From positions 248,001 to 312,000 of the forward strand of contig JAULBX010012210.1 of assembly GCA_032358255.1 (NCBI GenBank): a DNA stretch of 64,000 nucleotides, written 5' to 3'. The notes beneath the pieces are model-generated. The model searched no databases and was not told where the DNA came from. It saw nothing but the letters and a program-made list of their open reading frames with translations. Below are positions 33,301 to 46,149 of the stretch, piece by piece. The stretch is from Heterotrichella gracilis. Its lineage: Eukaryota > Sar > Xanthophyceae > Tribonematales > Xanthonemataceae. The translations under genes and the position numbers were made by a program. Numbering within the stretch: position 1 is the first letter of the stretch; each line of letters opens with the position of its first letter.

Positions 33301-35314
33301 CGATGTTGTGCGCGATGACCACCCCCACCACCTGGCTGTTGAACACAAAGTACAGCATGGCCTCCCTGCCAGCCAGCAGCCGGTGCAGTCCCCGCGCCTT
33401 GAAGTGGATCCCCACCAGGTGCTGCTGCAAGTCCCCAATGCTCTCGCAAGGGATGCCCAACGATTTCCTGGATCGGGCACAAGTGTGTAACATATTGAGG
33501 CACCCACCTAGCATGCCTAAATACATATGCCAATCACATGCCACACTGAGGTGAGGCATACCCACGCATGCTAATCTAGCTTGAAAGCCGGAATGCACAA
33601 ACTTGCATGCCACACTGGACCCAGTCTGGACAATGGCTTAGTGCCCGGGTCAACCACTGCCATGCTGTACCTGTGCCATATGTAAGCACACCCACCCTGC
33701 AGCAATAAAACAACAACATGTTCCAAGCAGTTCCAGCCATCATTCATGGCATCCTCTACCCACCTGATCCCGCTGTTGGCCCCATCAGCCGCCACCAGGT
33801 AGTCGCAGCGCACGCGGTATGGGAGCCCCTGTGTGAGATGGGAGAAAGATCGGATTGGCGCCGGGGCAGCGCCAGGGGTGGGTTTACCAGCCATGGAGCA
33901 CGGTACACTTTGAGGGCATCCGCACTTGGCACTCCTTAACTGCTCCTAGACAGATGCTTGCCAAACCAGCCAACAACCCCGATACCAATCCCCACAAATT
34001 CCAATTCCCACAATTTCCCAATCCCCACATCACTCTAACCCCCGACTGCATTTAATGTTTATTATTCAGCAGCTCATTTTAAAGGTTGTTCGCCACCACA
34101 CCGATCCTAACCCTCCCCCCCCTCCTCCCCCCGCCCTGCGCACCTGCCCTGCAGCCACCTCCAGCACCATGCCCTCCCCGTCCTCCTGAAACCCCACCAT
34201 GCCATGCCCCTTGCGCAGCTCCGTACCCTGCTGCGCCCTGGCCTCAAGCAGCTGCTGCAGCCGGTTCTGAGACAGGTGCGCAGGGCCACAGGGGCTGAGG
34301 GAGGGGGTGCGAGGACTCGTCTGGCCCTGGGATAGGGCGGAAGGGAAGGGGTGGGGTGAGCATGTGGCATTGCGTTACCTATTGTGCAATGACCGATTTT
34401 CTGGCAGCATGTGCCCTGCATACATCTGCAGGTGGGGTATCCTTGCCAGCGGGTGGCCAATGGTTCAAAAAGCCCAAGAAAAATGTTTTTTTATTTTTTT
34501 TTATTTTCTTGCTTCCGCAAAATAAATACTAATAAACAGGGCAGTCCATCTGACCTCGAGTACCCCCACCTTGAAGTGGTCCACCTCGCCCATCCACTCG
34601 CCCACCATGCTCTCGCAGTACGCAAACTTGCGCCAGTGCGCCAGGGGCGGCATGATACGCTCAATCTCCTCCCCCAGCCCCTGCATCCCGTGAAACACCT
34701 CCATGGTGCGGTTGTTGAGGAAGTGGGCGCGGGGGTGGTCTAGGAGCTCGGGGGAGCGCTCCAGTACCAGGGGGCGAATGCCGTGCTGGGAGAGTAGGAT
34801 GGAGAGGGACAGCCCGCTGGCGCTGCCGCCCACAATGACCACCGGAAAGTGCTCTGCAAGGGGATGTCACGCGTTGTGGAGAGGTGGGGAGGAAGAAGGT
34901 ATTTCTGATGTGCAATAAAAGCATGCCTCATCCTGTTGCTGCCTTCCAAGAGGCTTAAGAGAATGGTCGCCGAAATGGGCAAGTACACCCCCAGGCAGGC
35001 TATATGCACCATTCGATCTACAACGTCATACCTAGCACCAGCAGTGCATTATTGCGCTCCATTTTTCACATGAATATACAGGCAAAAATGCAGCATGGAG
35101 GTACAATCAGAAGACCCTTGCAGCAATAACGGGGTTCTTGAATAGAGAACCTCTCAGACACCCCATGAAAATCACCTGGCGCCGCAGACGTGCTGAACCT
35201 GCACCGCAATGGCCCCACCACCCCACGCCACGTGATTCCCTGCCATGCCCCTTCCGCTACCCGCGGCCGTAGCTGCAAGCACCGGCGTCCACCCCATGCA
35301 AGCCACCCCACCAT
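30333..35314 (-). CDS. FAD-dependent aromatic-ring monooxygenase (PheA/TfdB type), organelle-targeted
   Basis: Eleven exons (35176-35314, 34570-34853, 34144-34326, 33764-33828, 33278-33467, 32620-32827, 32157-32332, 31819-31909, 31548-31690, 30973-31147, 30333-30772) give 697 residues. Family members hydroxylate phenolic rings using NAD(P)H and oxygen. The first FAD motif is VVIVGGSASGLSLS (residues 51-64), the DG motif is YLVAADGANSG (Asp217, Gly218), and the second FAD motif is VVLVGDAAHRFPPAG (Gly347-Asp348) followed by GFGLNTGVQDAHNLAWRLA. A C-terminal thioredoxin-like domain ends with the characteristic VRPDGHVAWR. The first 45 residues are Arg-rich and end CRFSTSAAP, as in mitochondrial presequences. 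Possible roles are quinone-ring chemistry or breakdown of phenolics; substrate unknown. The start codon lies only 32 nt after the stop of the upstream same-strand gene. Confidence 0.9.
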
Positions 35315-35346
35315 GGCTCCCGAGCTGCTCTGCACTGCTTGTGGTG

Positions 35347-36197
35347 CTACAGCGCCAGTGTGGTTAGCAGCTGTGCCAGCTCATCCTCTTCTTCGGCACT
35401 TCGCTCATCCCTGGGATCAAATAACGTGCACGATAAGTATTAAAAACACCTGATGCGGTCACAGGAGGGCGGCAGCGAAAGCACCATAGGGTTTGTTTGC
35501 GGCTGTTGCCTTGGGAGTTTCAGATCCAGGTGCAAGTGGCTGATGTGACCGGCATGGGCATGAACATTTATGCGCACAAAGGTTGTTTAACAATTGGTTG
35601 CCATCACGAGTTTGTAGTACAATTGAATATTGCCAACAACGTTTTTGAGCCCCGTGTTGATTCGAACGGTTCAGTAGCGATCCAGACTGTGCAGTACCCA
35701 CACACCACGCCCATGCAGCTGCCCCATGTACCTGTTTAGCAATTGCAGTGCTTTGGTGATCACTCCAACGCGGTGCTGTGCATAGCGCGAACCCCTCGGC
35801 AGTGCCTGGTAGGACTCCAGCTGGCGCTGCAGGGCTGCACGCTGCGGAGCGCTGCCAGGTGGCAGCACGTCAGTAATGCGCACAGGCCGTGGCTGTCGGA
35901 TGACAGGCAGTGCGGGAGATGCTGCCGTTCCTGATTTGCGTGCAACCCGGCGCCGCTGCCGGAGCTGGTTGCCAATTTCCGCCTATGGGATGTGAGATGG
36001 CAGGGGTGAGAGTGTGGCCAGCTGGGTTCTAGCAAGGTGTTCGATTCAATTTCAGGATGACTTACACAGGAAATTTTTACAACCGACTGCAAGGCATTGG
36101 AATCCTATGAATTGATAGTTGGTCCCATGCCCCCACCTGGGTGAATGGCACCCGAGACTGCTCTGTCTGGATGTGAGGATCCAACAGAATGCCTGGT
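35347..36197 (-). CDS. Unrecognised small protein (5' end not found)
   Basis: Three consecutive in-phase exons (36137-36197, 35732-35982, 35347-35410) encode at least 125 residues. The stop is TAG at 35347-35349. The visible part begins PGILLDPHIQTEQSRVPFTQ, has a strongly basic stretch (QLRQRRRVARKS), then VRITDVLPPGS, a helical region ESYQALPRGSRYAQHR, and an acidic end (DERSAEEEDELAQLL). No domain or family was recognised. The first exon with the ATG is not identified. The gene lies on the same strand just upstream of the monooxygenase, 32 nt between stop and ATG, which could mean a dicistronic transcript. It could also be an upstream-frame artefact, but consistent splice phases and a composition shift argue for a real gene. 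Confidence 0.55.
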
Positions 36198-37392
36198 CTG
36201 GTACATATGCATATGTACCTACCTCCTGTCAAGCATCCTGTGCAAGAGCACCTCCCAAAGTAAGGCTCAGCACAAGGGTAAATGGGGGCATCACCGTCAA
36301 CACATTACTTTCAACCATCAAAGTTGAAACCCGCTGCCAGAAAGCAACCCGCACGGCCAACGCCAACTTGGAAAATATGTGTGGTCGTCGTGGTTCCACG
36401 GCATGCCATGGCGATTGCAGCATTGCTGACATTTCTGCATTGGCAATGACATTGCAATTGGAAATACCTGCTGCTTATCTGTCAGATCATCAGGCTTCAT
36501 GGTGCCATGGTGGATTGATTGTAAATTTAATGGCACTGGCGCCTGCCAATCTCCAACTGGCATAGCCTTGTGGCCAGGCCGAGGTTCACTTTTCCTGCAC
36601 AGAAAAATGGTAGTGGTCGAGGGAACGCTAAATATCAGTTGGTTTTGACAACACAAACGTGTTGTGCGACACAAACCCACTACTATGGCGCCCATATGCT
36701 CCTGACACATGCATGCATACACCCATGTACCCAGTGCATGCATTCAAATGCACTGGGTTTAATGCAGAATTGACGTGTCAAAAAGCATGTGCTGGGCCTA
36801 CGTGAACCTGGAAGGAAACTCAGGGATACACCTGTGCGGGTTTGGCAACTTGGCAATGGACAACTTCTAATCACACCTTGAACAGCCTCGACCTCGACCC
36901 TTCAACGTACCTTGGCAGTGCTCTCCAGAGAGGTTTCTTGTCAGCCAGAGTCTAAACTCGGCACCTCTACAAGACAACCTCTGACTTGCGCCCTGATAAG
37001 TGCTGCAGAGGAGCGTTTAAATACGGTATTTACGCACTCGAGTGCCTTTCAATGCCCGAGACTCTCCCTGTCAGTGAGACTCTCCCTGTCTCCTTGTCAT
37101 TGCCTGAGACTCCTTTAAAAGCAACAAGCACTAGAAAATTATGTTTACTCGAGTGCCTTTCAATGCCCGAAACTCTCAGTGAGAGTCTAAGGGTCTGCGA
37201 GACAGACAGAAAACCGCCGTATAGGCCTTATGGAGCTACATGTATGAGCAAACGACTATGATACACCCTGGGAGACACCTCTAAAGTACTGTAATCCTAT
37301 GTTGCCATCCTTGAATGTTGACGTGCTAAACGAGACGAGACCCACACCAGCTGCTCAGAAACCTTACACCCAAAGGCAACTCAACACTCAAT
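36198..37392. promoter_or_regulatory. Divergent region: small unknown gene (-) / NBS1 (+)
   Basis: About 1.2 kb containing the NBS1 promoter and probably the missing first exon of the small gene. Direct repeats sit at 37036-37059 and 37147-37170. Confidence 0.55.
37036..37170. repeat. Pair of identical 24-bp direct repeats in the NBS1 promoter
   Basis: The same 24 bases, starting ACTCGAGTGCC and ending TTTCAATGCCCGA, occur at 37036-37059 and 37147-37170. Each contains the palindrome ACTCGAGT. The DNA between them has further copies of a GAGACTCTCCCTGTC unit. Position 220-360 bp before the NBS1 ATG makes a binding-site role possible. Confidence 0.85.
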
Positions 37393-40300
37393 ATGGTGTT
37401 CATGCTGCAAGGCCTGCAGCACAACGCTGAGACAAACCAGTATGAAGAGCCTGCAGCGTTGAGGTACTACCTTGCTGCTGGAAAGTACACGGTTGGGCGA
37501 CAGTCCGGCGTGGTCGACTTGGCAATAGGAGAGGACAAGTCCATATCAAGGAACCATGCGGACATCACTGTTTCGGAGCTGGAGGACCCTCGCTCACTGA
37601 CCTGCTCCACCAGCCTAGTCGTGAAAGGTGATATGCATGCATATAGGCAACAGCAAGGCTTGCTATCCTGATATAGGTACTCGTGTGGGTTCTAGCATTG
37701 TGTATAAAGGTTGCTCATCTTTCCATGTACTGGGCACTGCAGTACCTGTGTGATGCATATGCATGCATACACAGAACCCTTCGTTGAGATCAAGCAATCT
37801 TGATCTATACATTGGCACCTTGCAGACTTGAGCAAGTATGGCACCTTCGTCCAAAACACCAACCTTGAGAAAAAAGAGTCACCCGTGTTGAACAATCAAT
37901 TGATGAGATTTGGTTATCGCTCCAACTTCAGGTACAGCACCCGTACCCTGGCACCGTTGTATGTGTCAGCAACAGTCACATACCTCTGCGCTTACAGCCA
38001 GCGGCTTACTTTTGCCTATTGAGAACGGCTGTGAATCTCACATTTTTGTACAGGGTTTTCCAGCAAGAGCATCTGCTGTGGTTTCTCAACAAGGGCGATT
38101 TGGATGCCCAGGCAAGCGTTTGTGCTCGTTTAGGTACGTGCTGGCACAATAGTGCCTGTGCCTGCAGAAATGCCTGGAAGTCCATGAATTATGAGAGGAT
38201 ATAAGATTTTAGGCAATGTCGGTGTACAGGCGATGCGGGTGTTCGGTCTGCAAACAGCATTTCAGAATAGAAAGAGCTCATGCACTCATGGTCCACAGTC
38301 ATGATGAAATAATTGGCTTGTGGTATTTGCTACATGGCTGCAAAGCACCAGCTATTGCATGAACTGTTTATGTATGCTGACTCAATGTCACCTGCAGGGT
38401 TTCATGCGTGCCTGGATTGGCAGCCTGGTGTCAAGGTTGCAATTGTGGGGCGACAAGGAGAGTCTACATCCTCTTTGTGTGTGGCAATAGTACAGAATGT
38501 GCCCTGCGTGACATTGGCATGGTACGCTATGTGATTGTACTTTTTGCCTAGCAGTATTCCTGCTGCCATTCCTCACTTTGTCGCATCCTGCAGGCTTGAA
38601 GCTTGGAGCAATCGAAACACCATTGGTGACGCAGTTCCTGACGAGCACAGCCATCGACCCCAGGTCTCCCACCCAGTAACCCATGAGCAGATTGCGATAC
38701 ATGAGGGCAGCAGGCAGGAGCTGTTTGCCATGCTGAAATTCCAATGGAGTGATGGCACGAAGGTGGGTTTGCATGCTGCACATGCACACTCCTAGGAAAG
38801 GTCATGCATGGATGTCCACCAGCTTTCCTGCATCATTGGCGTATGCACATGATCATGGTTTCATGCATATCACCATGTTTCATGCTGCTTCGCAGATTTA
38901 AAGCCAATCGCCATGCCTGTGACATGCAGGATCATGCAGAGCTGTCACAGGCTTGTGCACTGTGTGGAGCAGCGGATGTTGGCCCTGGCGACCCCACGTC
39001 TGTTGCTGTGGTTCCGAATGACAGCGCCAGCACCCCTCTGCAGCAGCAATGGACAACGCCGGCACGGCTGATGGTGCGTGCATGCATGTACTCAAACCCC
39101 CGTCAGGTGACTGGGATCATCCACCCAGAAGTTTATTCAGTCCGCTCACTTACATGGACCATGGTTACCAATGTAATAATGAATTCACACTGCGCAGGCT
39201 GCCATTATCACCTCCACGCTCACGGACTGTGTTCAATGGCCCGCACTGGCTGCTGCCCATGCCCATGTGCACACTGCCCAGCAGCCAACGTCATCACAAG
39301 CAACAGACGCAACTGATGCGGGTGATTTGGAGGAGTTTGAGGCAACCGCGCCACCGCCGGCATTGGACATACCATCGCCTTCTCCAAGCCGCACTCGCAA
39401 GCGGTCTGCAGGTGTGTGTGAGCTGGACTGGACTAGGTCACATTTCACAGCATGGACTGAGCTTGCAAGTTGCAGCACGTGGAATATACCACAGGCCCTA
39501 GAACGATCAGACAGGAGTTCCTGTTTACTGCAGGAATTTTCCCAAGTCATGTCATGCGTTACATTGCCTCCTGGGGCAAATGCGATGGCATGTATTGTGA
39601 TTCATGAGTTGTTCATCAATCATGAATCATTGCGAACCGTTCAGAACCGGCGTGAGGTGACCTGACTTCTTGGCACGCAGGTGCTGATGTGCATCCTCCA
39701 GCCAGCAGCAAGCGGCGCAAACAGCGAGGGGGCACCAGGCAGTCAGGTGTGGCAGATGCCCCAACATCAGCACCCCCCTCACCACCTCCAGCAGTGGTGG
39801 CAGCACCACCTCAGCATGCACCAACACTGTCGCCGGTGCCAACACCTGCACCTGCTCGAGATTATGTCCCAGTTGAACAAACGCCCGGCGCCTCAGTTGG
39901 CAAGTGGTCCTCTCTGCACATGGCGCCACGGGCAACCCCGCAACACTCCCGGCAAGCAGCGCAGAAGCAGGCGGAGGTGGTACCTCCCCGGCCTGCAGCT
40001 GTCGCTATTCCCCTGGATCCACAGCTTGATGCAGGGTCAATGAGGAGGCCTGGAGGTGGAGCGCAGAAGCTGGTGGAGGATGGGTCTGCTGCTGCTGTGG
40101 TGTGTGCTCCGCTGATCGCAAAGGTGAGCGGGTACCAAGAGTACAAACTTATCCATATAGCTACTGGCTGCTGGCAGTTTTGGAATGGTCAGCAGTGTGT
40201 CAGAATGCTTTACCCAATAACTGCGGTGCTTTACCCAATAACTGCCGTGTTTGGTGGTGCAGCCGTCAGTTGCAAGCACAGAGCCAGCGCGCGCATCCAG

Positions 40301-40852
40301 AGATGACCTGCCAAACTACAAGGCGTTCCGCAGAGCTAATCGGGGTTTCCAAGCGCCATTGCTCAGGCCGCGCATTGGCACAACGGTGCATTCTGAGCAC
40401 ATTGTGACGCAAGATGCTGCTCTCAGGTCAGGCACATGTCCTTGCAATGCAACGCGATCATTCATCATCTATCTCTTGCTGGAACCATCTGCCTGGACAT
40501 TGAGACATTTGGGAGGCAATCAGGTTGCACACAAATTCAGTTGTACAGCCCCTGACGAAGTTACATTCTGCCATGAACATGCAACCTGTTGTCATCCACA
40601 GTGGCATGTTCAAGTGCATTGTTGCTTTTGCAGCACAACTTTACCAAAAGAAGCTACAGTATACGGGTCAGAATCCTGCACTTGGCCTTCGCAAATACTG
40701 CCGGGAAATACATGTACAATCAGATTCAATAACTCATGCAGTTTTTGTACAGGAACCAGCAGCAGAGGGCAGTGAACGACCGCGCAGCTGAGGAGCTGTT
40801 TGCAGCAGCTGTCAAGACCAAGAAAGGGCCTGCCCGTGGCCGAGGTCGCTGA
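37393..40852 (+). CDS. NBS1: NBS1/nibrin, MRN complex subunit
   Basis: Ten exons (37393-37627, 37826-37931, 38054-38133, 38398-38521, 38594-38762, 38930-39073, 39198-39411, 39681-40123, 40263-40426, 40753-40852) give 592 residues. NBS1 brings MRE11-RAD50 to double-strand breaks and activates ATM. The FHA domain (about residues 20-110) shows VGRQ, SISRNHA and SKYGTF. A BRCT-like region follows with the right length and spacing to animal nibrin. A long Pro/Ala/Ser/Gln-rich linker with basic clusters (SSKRRKQR) is next. The MRE11-binding motif appears as DLPNYKAFRRANR (compare NFKKF in animals). The C-terminal ATM-binding element is EELFAAAV (from residue 573) followed by a basic end. Exon 6 uses the second of two nearby acceptors, because only that one is in frame. 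Confidence 0.9.
40207..40248. repeat. 21-bp tandem duplication in NBS1 intron 8
   Basis: GCTTTACCCAATAACTGCGGT and its neighbour differ by one base and lie side by side, 14 bases before the acceptor of exon 9. It may shift branch-point spacing. Confidence 0.85.
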
Positions 40853-40988
40853 CATCACCCAGCGAAAGATTTGCAGTTTCGTGGAGCAATATGGAACCAG
40901 ACGCTGGCTATGAAACATATCGCATCGAGCAAAACAAGTTCACTAATGGACCATGTATTTCCATGCATGCAATGTCTGACGGCCATGT

Positions 40989-43793
<2,805 letters not shown>

Positions 43794-44273
43794 GTTACTG
43801 TGGCTGCTCACTCAGGAGACCTGGCTAGCGATGTGACCTTGGGCCTATCCAATAGGTGCCTAGAACGGATACAAGCCAGAAACACTAATCCATAGATCAA
43901 ATCACCCTTGAAATGCACTATGCTGTTTGCACCAGCTGGGTCAAGATAGGAACAAGTGAGACACTGCGTGCAAGTTCTGCATGCATGCATGCGATGCTGC
44001 TAATATGCGACAGAAAGCTTACAGCGCAATAAGGTGTTCCAAATCTCAGAAAACAAAATAGAAGCACTCCCTCTGCTGTTGTCAACTCAAGCAGTGGACA
44101 TCATCATCCAATGGTTTATGCATGCATGCATGTGAGAGCGGGCATGAGAGTAGCCCACTTTGCAGCCTCTTCCAACCGTATCAAGGCTTGGTAGAAGTTA
44201 CAGGGCCGTCCAGCAGTAGTATTCTGATAACCCCCATCCTTGTTCGTCTGCACGGCTCCACCTGGTGATAGCA
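43794..44273. promoter_or_regulatory. Divergent promoter: NDUFAF7 (-) / plastid membrane protein (+)
   Basis: 480 bp between start codons with two GCATGCATGCATG palindromic tracts (about 43979-43992 and 44119-44132). It is shared by a mitochondrial and a plastid gene. Confidence 0.6.
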
Positions 44274-45048
44274 ATGGCGGTCCTCTGCCAGTGCCCTTCT
44301 GTGGCCACCACCACCCACCCCAGAATCTCAGCATTCACTCGCCTACAGTTGCATCCATTCAGGTGCAGTCCAGCCAATGGCCTACACGCAGCAAGGAACG
44401 TTGCTTTGGGCAGTCCACGCCGGTGGCATGTTTGCCGGAGCGCAGAGGAAGTAAGGGTTGGTCCTACAGTGCTTTTGCTCCCAAGGCCTGCTACTTCAAC
44501 AGCTAACGACTGCTTGTCCAAAGCAGGACAAGGATACAGCACTAGGGAAGCTTGCCGATGAGTCCTTCCAACCGCCAAGTCCAGACGAAAAGGATTTCTG
44601 GGAGGGAGAAACGTGGGAGGTAATGTCCAATTGCTCCACAAAGGCATTGCCATGCAAGCCATATGCGCACTGTGTCAACAAGGATCTGACTCTCTTTACT
44701 GCTACATGAGAACCTCTCTCTTCTCTGCCTGTAATCAACTACTGTGATTTTTCCTTGCAGTGGCTTGGAAAGGCGCTGTACTTTGCAGTTCCAGCCATCA
44801 TAGCGCTGGCTTTGGGAGTTGGGTTCATTGCAGCAGGGTCATACAACGAGGGCGCCACGGTGTATCTGAAAACGTGAGTCTCCTTCCTGTACCCGATGGT
44901 TGTGTTAAAATTCACCTCTGAGCTACTCAGGCTGCTTCCAGAGGTTCCTGAACTTTACCTACATGCGTTTTCTGGCCTCCACACGTTTCTTATGTCATGC
45001 AGGCCAACGTCCGACAGCGACCCTGCTCAACTTTTCGTGGCAGAGTAA
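44274..45048 (+). CDS. Small plastid membrane protein, one helix, conserved in plants, function unknown
   Basis: Four exons (44274-44450, 44527-44619, 44761-44873, 45003-45048) give 142 residues. The first 59 residues are rich in Arg, Ser, Thr and Ala with no acidic residue until the end: a chloroplast transit peptide. The mature part has DEKDFWEGETWEWLGKALY leading into one transmembrane helix (FAVPAIIALALGVGFIAAG), then SYNEGATVYLKTP and a short tail. From memory, plant proteins carry DFWEG, then Trp, a helix and YNEGAT in the same order, so I take this as a green-lineage family. I cannot name the gene or its function. All four junctions are in phase. Confidence 0.8.
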
Positions 45049-46149
45049 AGGATCCAGTACCCACAAAGAACGACAAACTACAACGGCGCCATATATGTGA
45101 ACGACATCCACTCAACTGCCGCCATGGGATCAAACTTGAAGGGAGCGGTCGAGGGGTGCCAAGCCATCCCGTTGGATTGGCAACTTGCTGACAATGGCAT
45201 TTTGTGGCATTGCAGCTATACAATCATGGCTAACACAGCAAACACTTGGCAATCGAACCTTATTCAGGAATTACATAGTGGGTGACAGGACAGATACCCA
45301 ATTTTTTCTTCAACAGCCCCTTGTAGGAATGTTTGGCAAGCGCCCCACGTGCGGTGCAGCTGGGCTTGGAGCTGGGGCTTCTGAAACAATATTGGATATA
45401 TTTTAATTGCATACCCTTGGTGCTTGTGCAAGTTTGGCTACTCGCAGTTGTATCGTGTGATTGGTCGTCATGCGCCTGTCCCATTGCCAATTGCGCCAAT
45501 CAAGTGCACCCCGTAAGCTGGGTATGATGCCGCACAGGGCTGTGGCGGTACACAAGGAGAACAGAAAGGTATCCACCTGCGCAGCAGTGCCTGCTTTCTT
45601 CACCTGTCTTGGTGGCCACGCCTCCCCGGGAGTAGTACTCCAAGGGGTAATACCCCCCCCCCCCTCCCCCCGCGTATATGTTGAGACACGCCCTCGCGTT
45701 GGAGAACCGTTGAAGTGGGACAAATTATCCCAACAGATTATACACAAACAATAGGCGAAGGAAGCTGCTCAATGGCTTGGATGAAACCATGCCAGGCCAT
45801 TTCAATGCATTGGGGTGTAACGTGGCAGTGGGACGTGTCAGGACGTCACCAGTGACGTATTTTTATATCCAGCTGGCGACACACGGATTGGGCTTAGCGC
45901 GGATCTGTACAAGAGCCCGACAACCTAGTTGCTGACAAACAAAAGAGAAGATTTTATCCTTCGTAGGTTGCTCTGTTACACAAACGCAGGAACACTCACG
46001 CACATGCATGCACAATGCATGCAACGTATAAATGCTGCACGCTTTTTAAAGTACTTATGGGACGCGTCCCTAAGAAGCTGCTGGGCAAAGCATATACTTG
46101 AAATAAAAAGGTGTAGTACACAAGCGCATACTGGGCACTTGAAGGCAAC
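45049..46149. other. Intergenic: plastid protein 3' flank and GH88 promoter
   Basis: 1.1 kb with a C-run at about 45653-45671 (12 Cs, one T, six Cs), a likely length-variable tract. Open frames here look random. Nothing else recognised. Confidence 0.5.

Noticed and set aside
36229-36432. 67-residue minus-strand frame as the first exon of the small unknown gene
   Set aside because: It ends in a stop and its phase does not lead into the 36197 exon; the hydrophobic stretch alone is not evidence.
45653-45671. C-run as a regulatory i-motif
   Set aside because: A nearly pure homopolymer run is most simply a slippage tract; no second structural element accompanies it.
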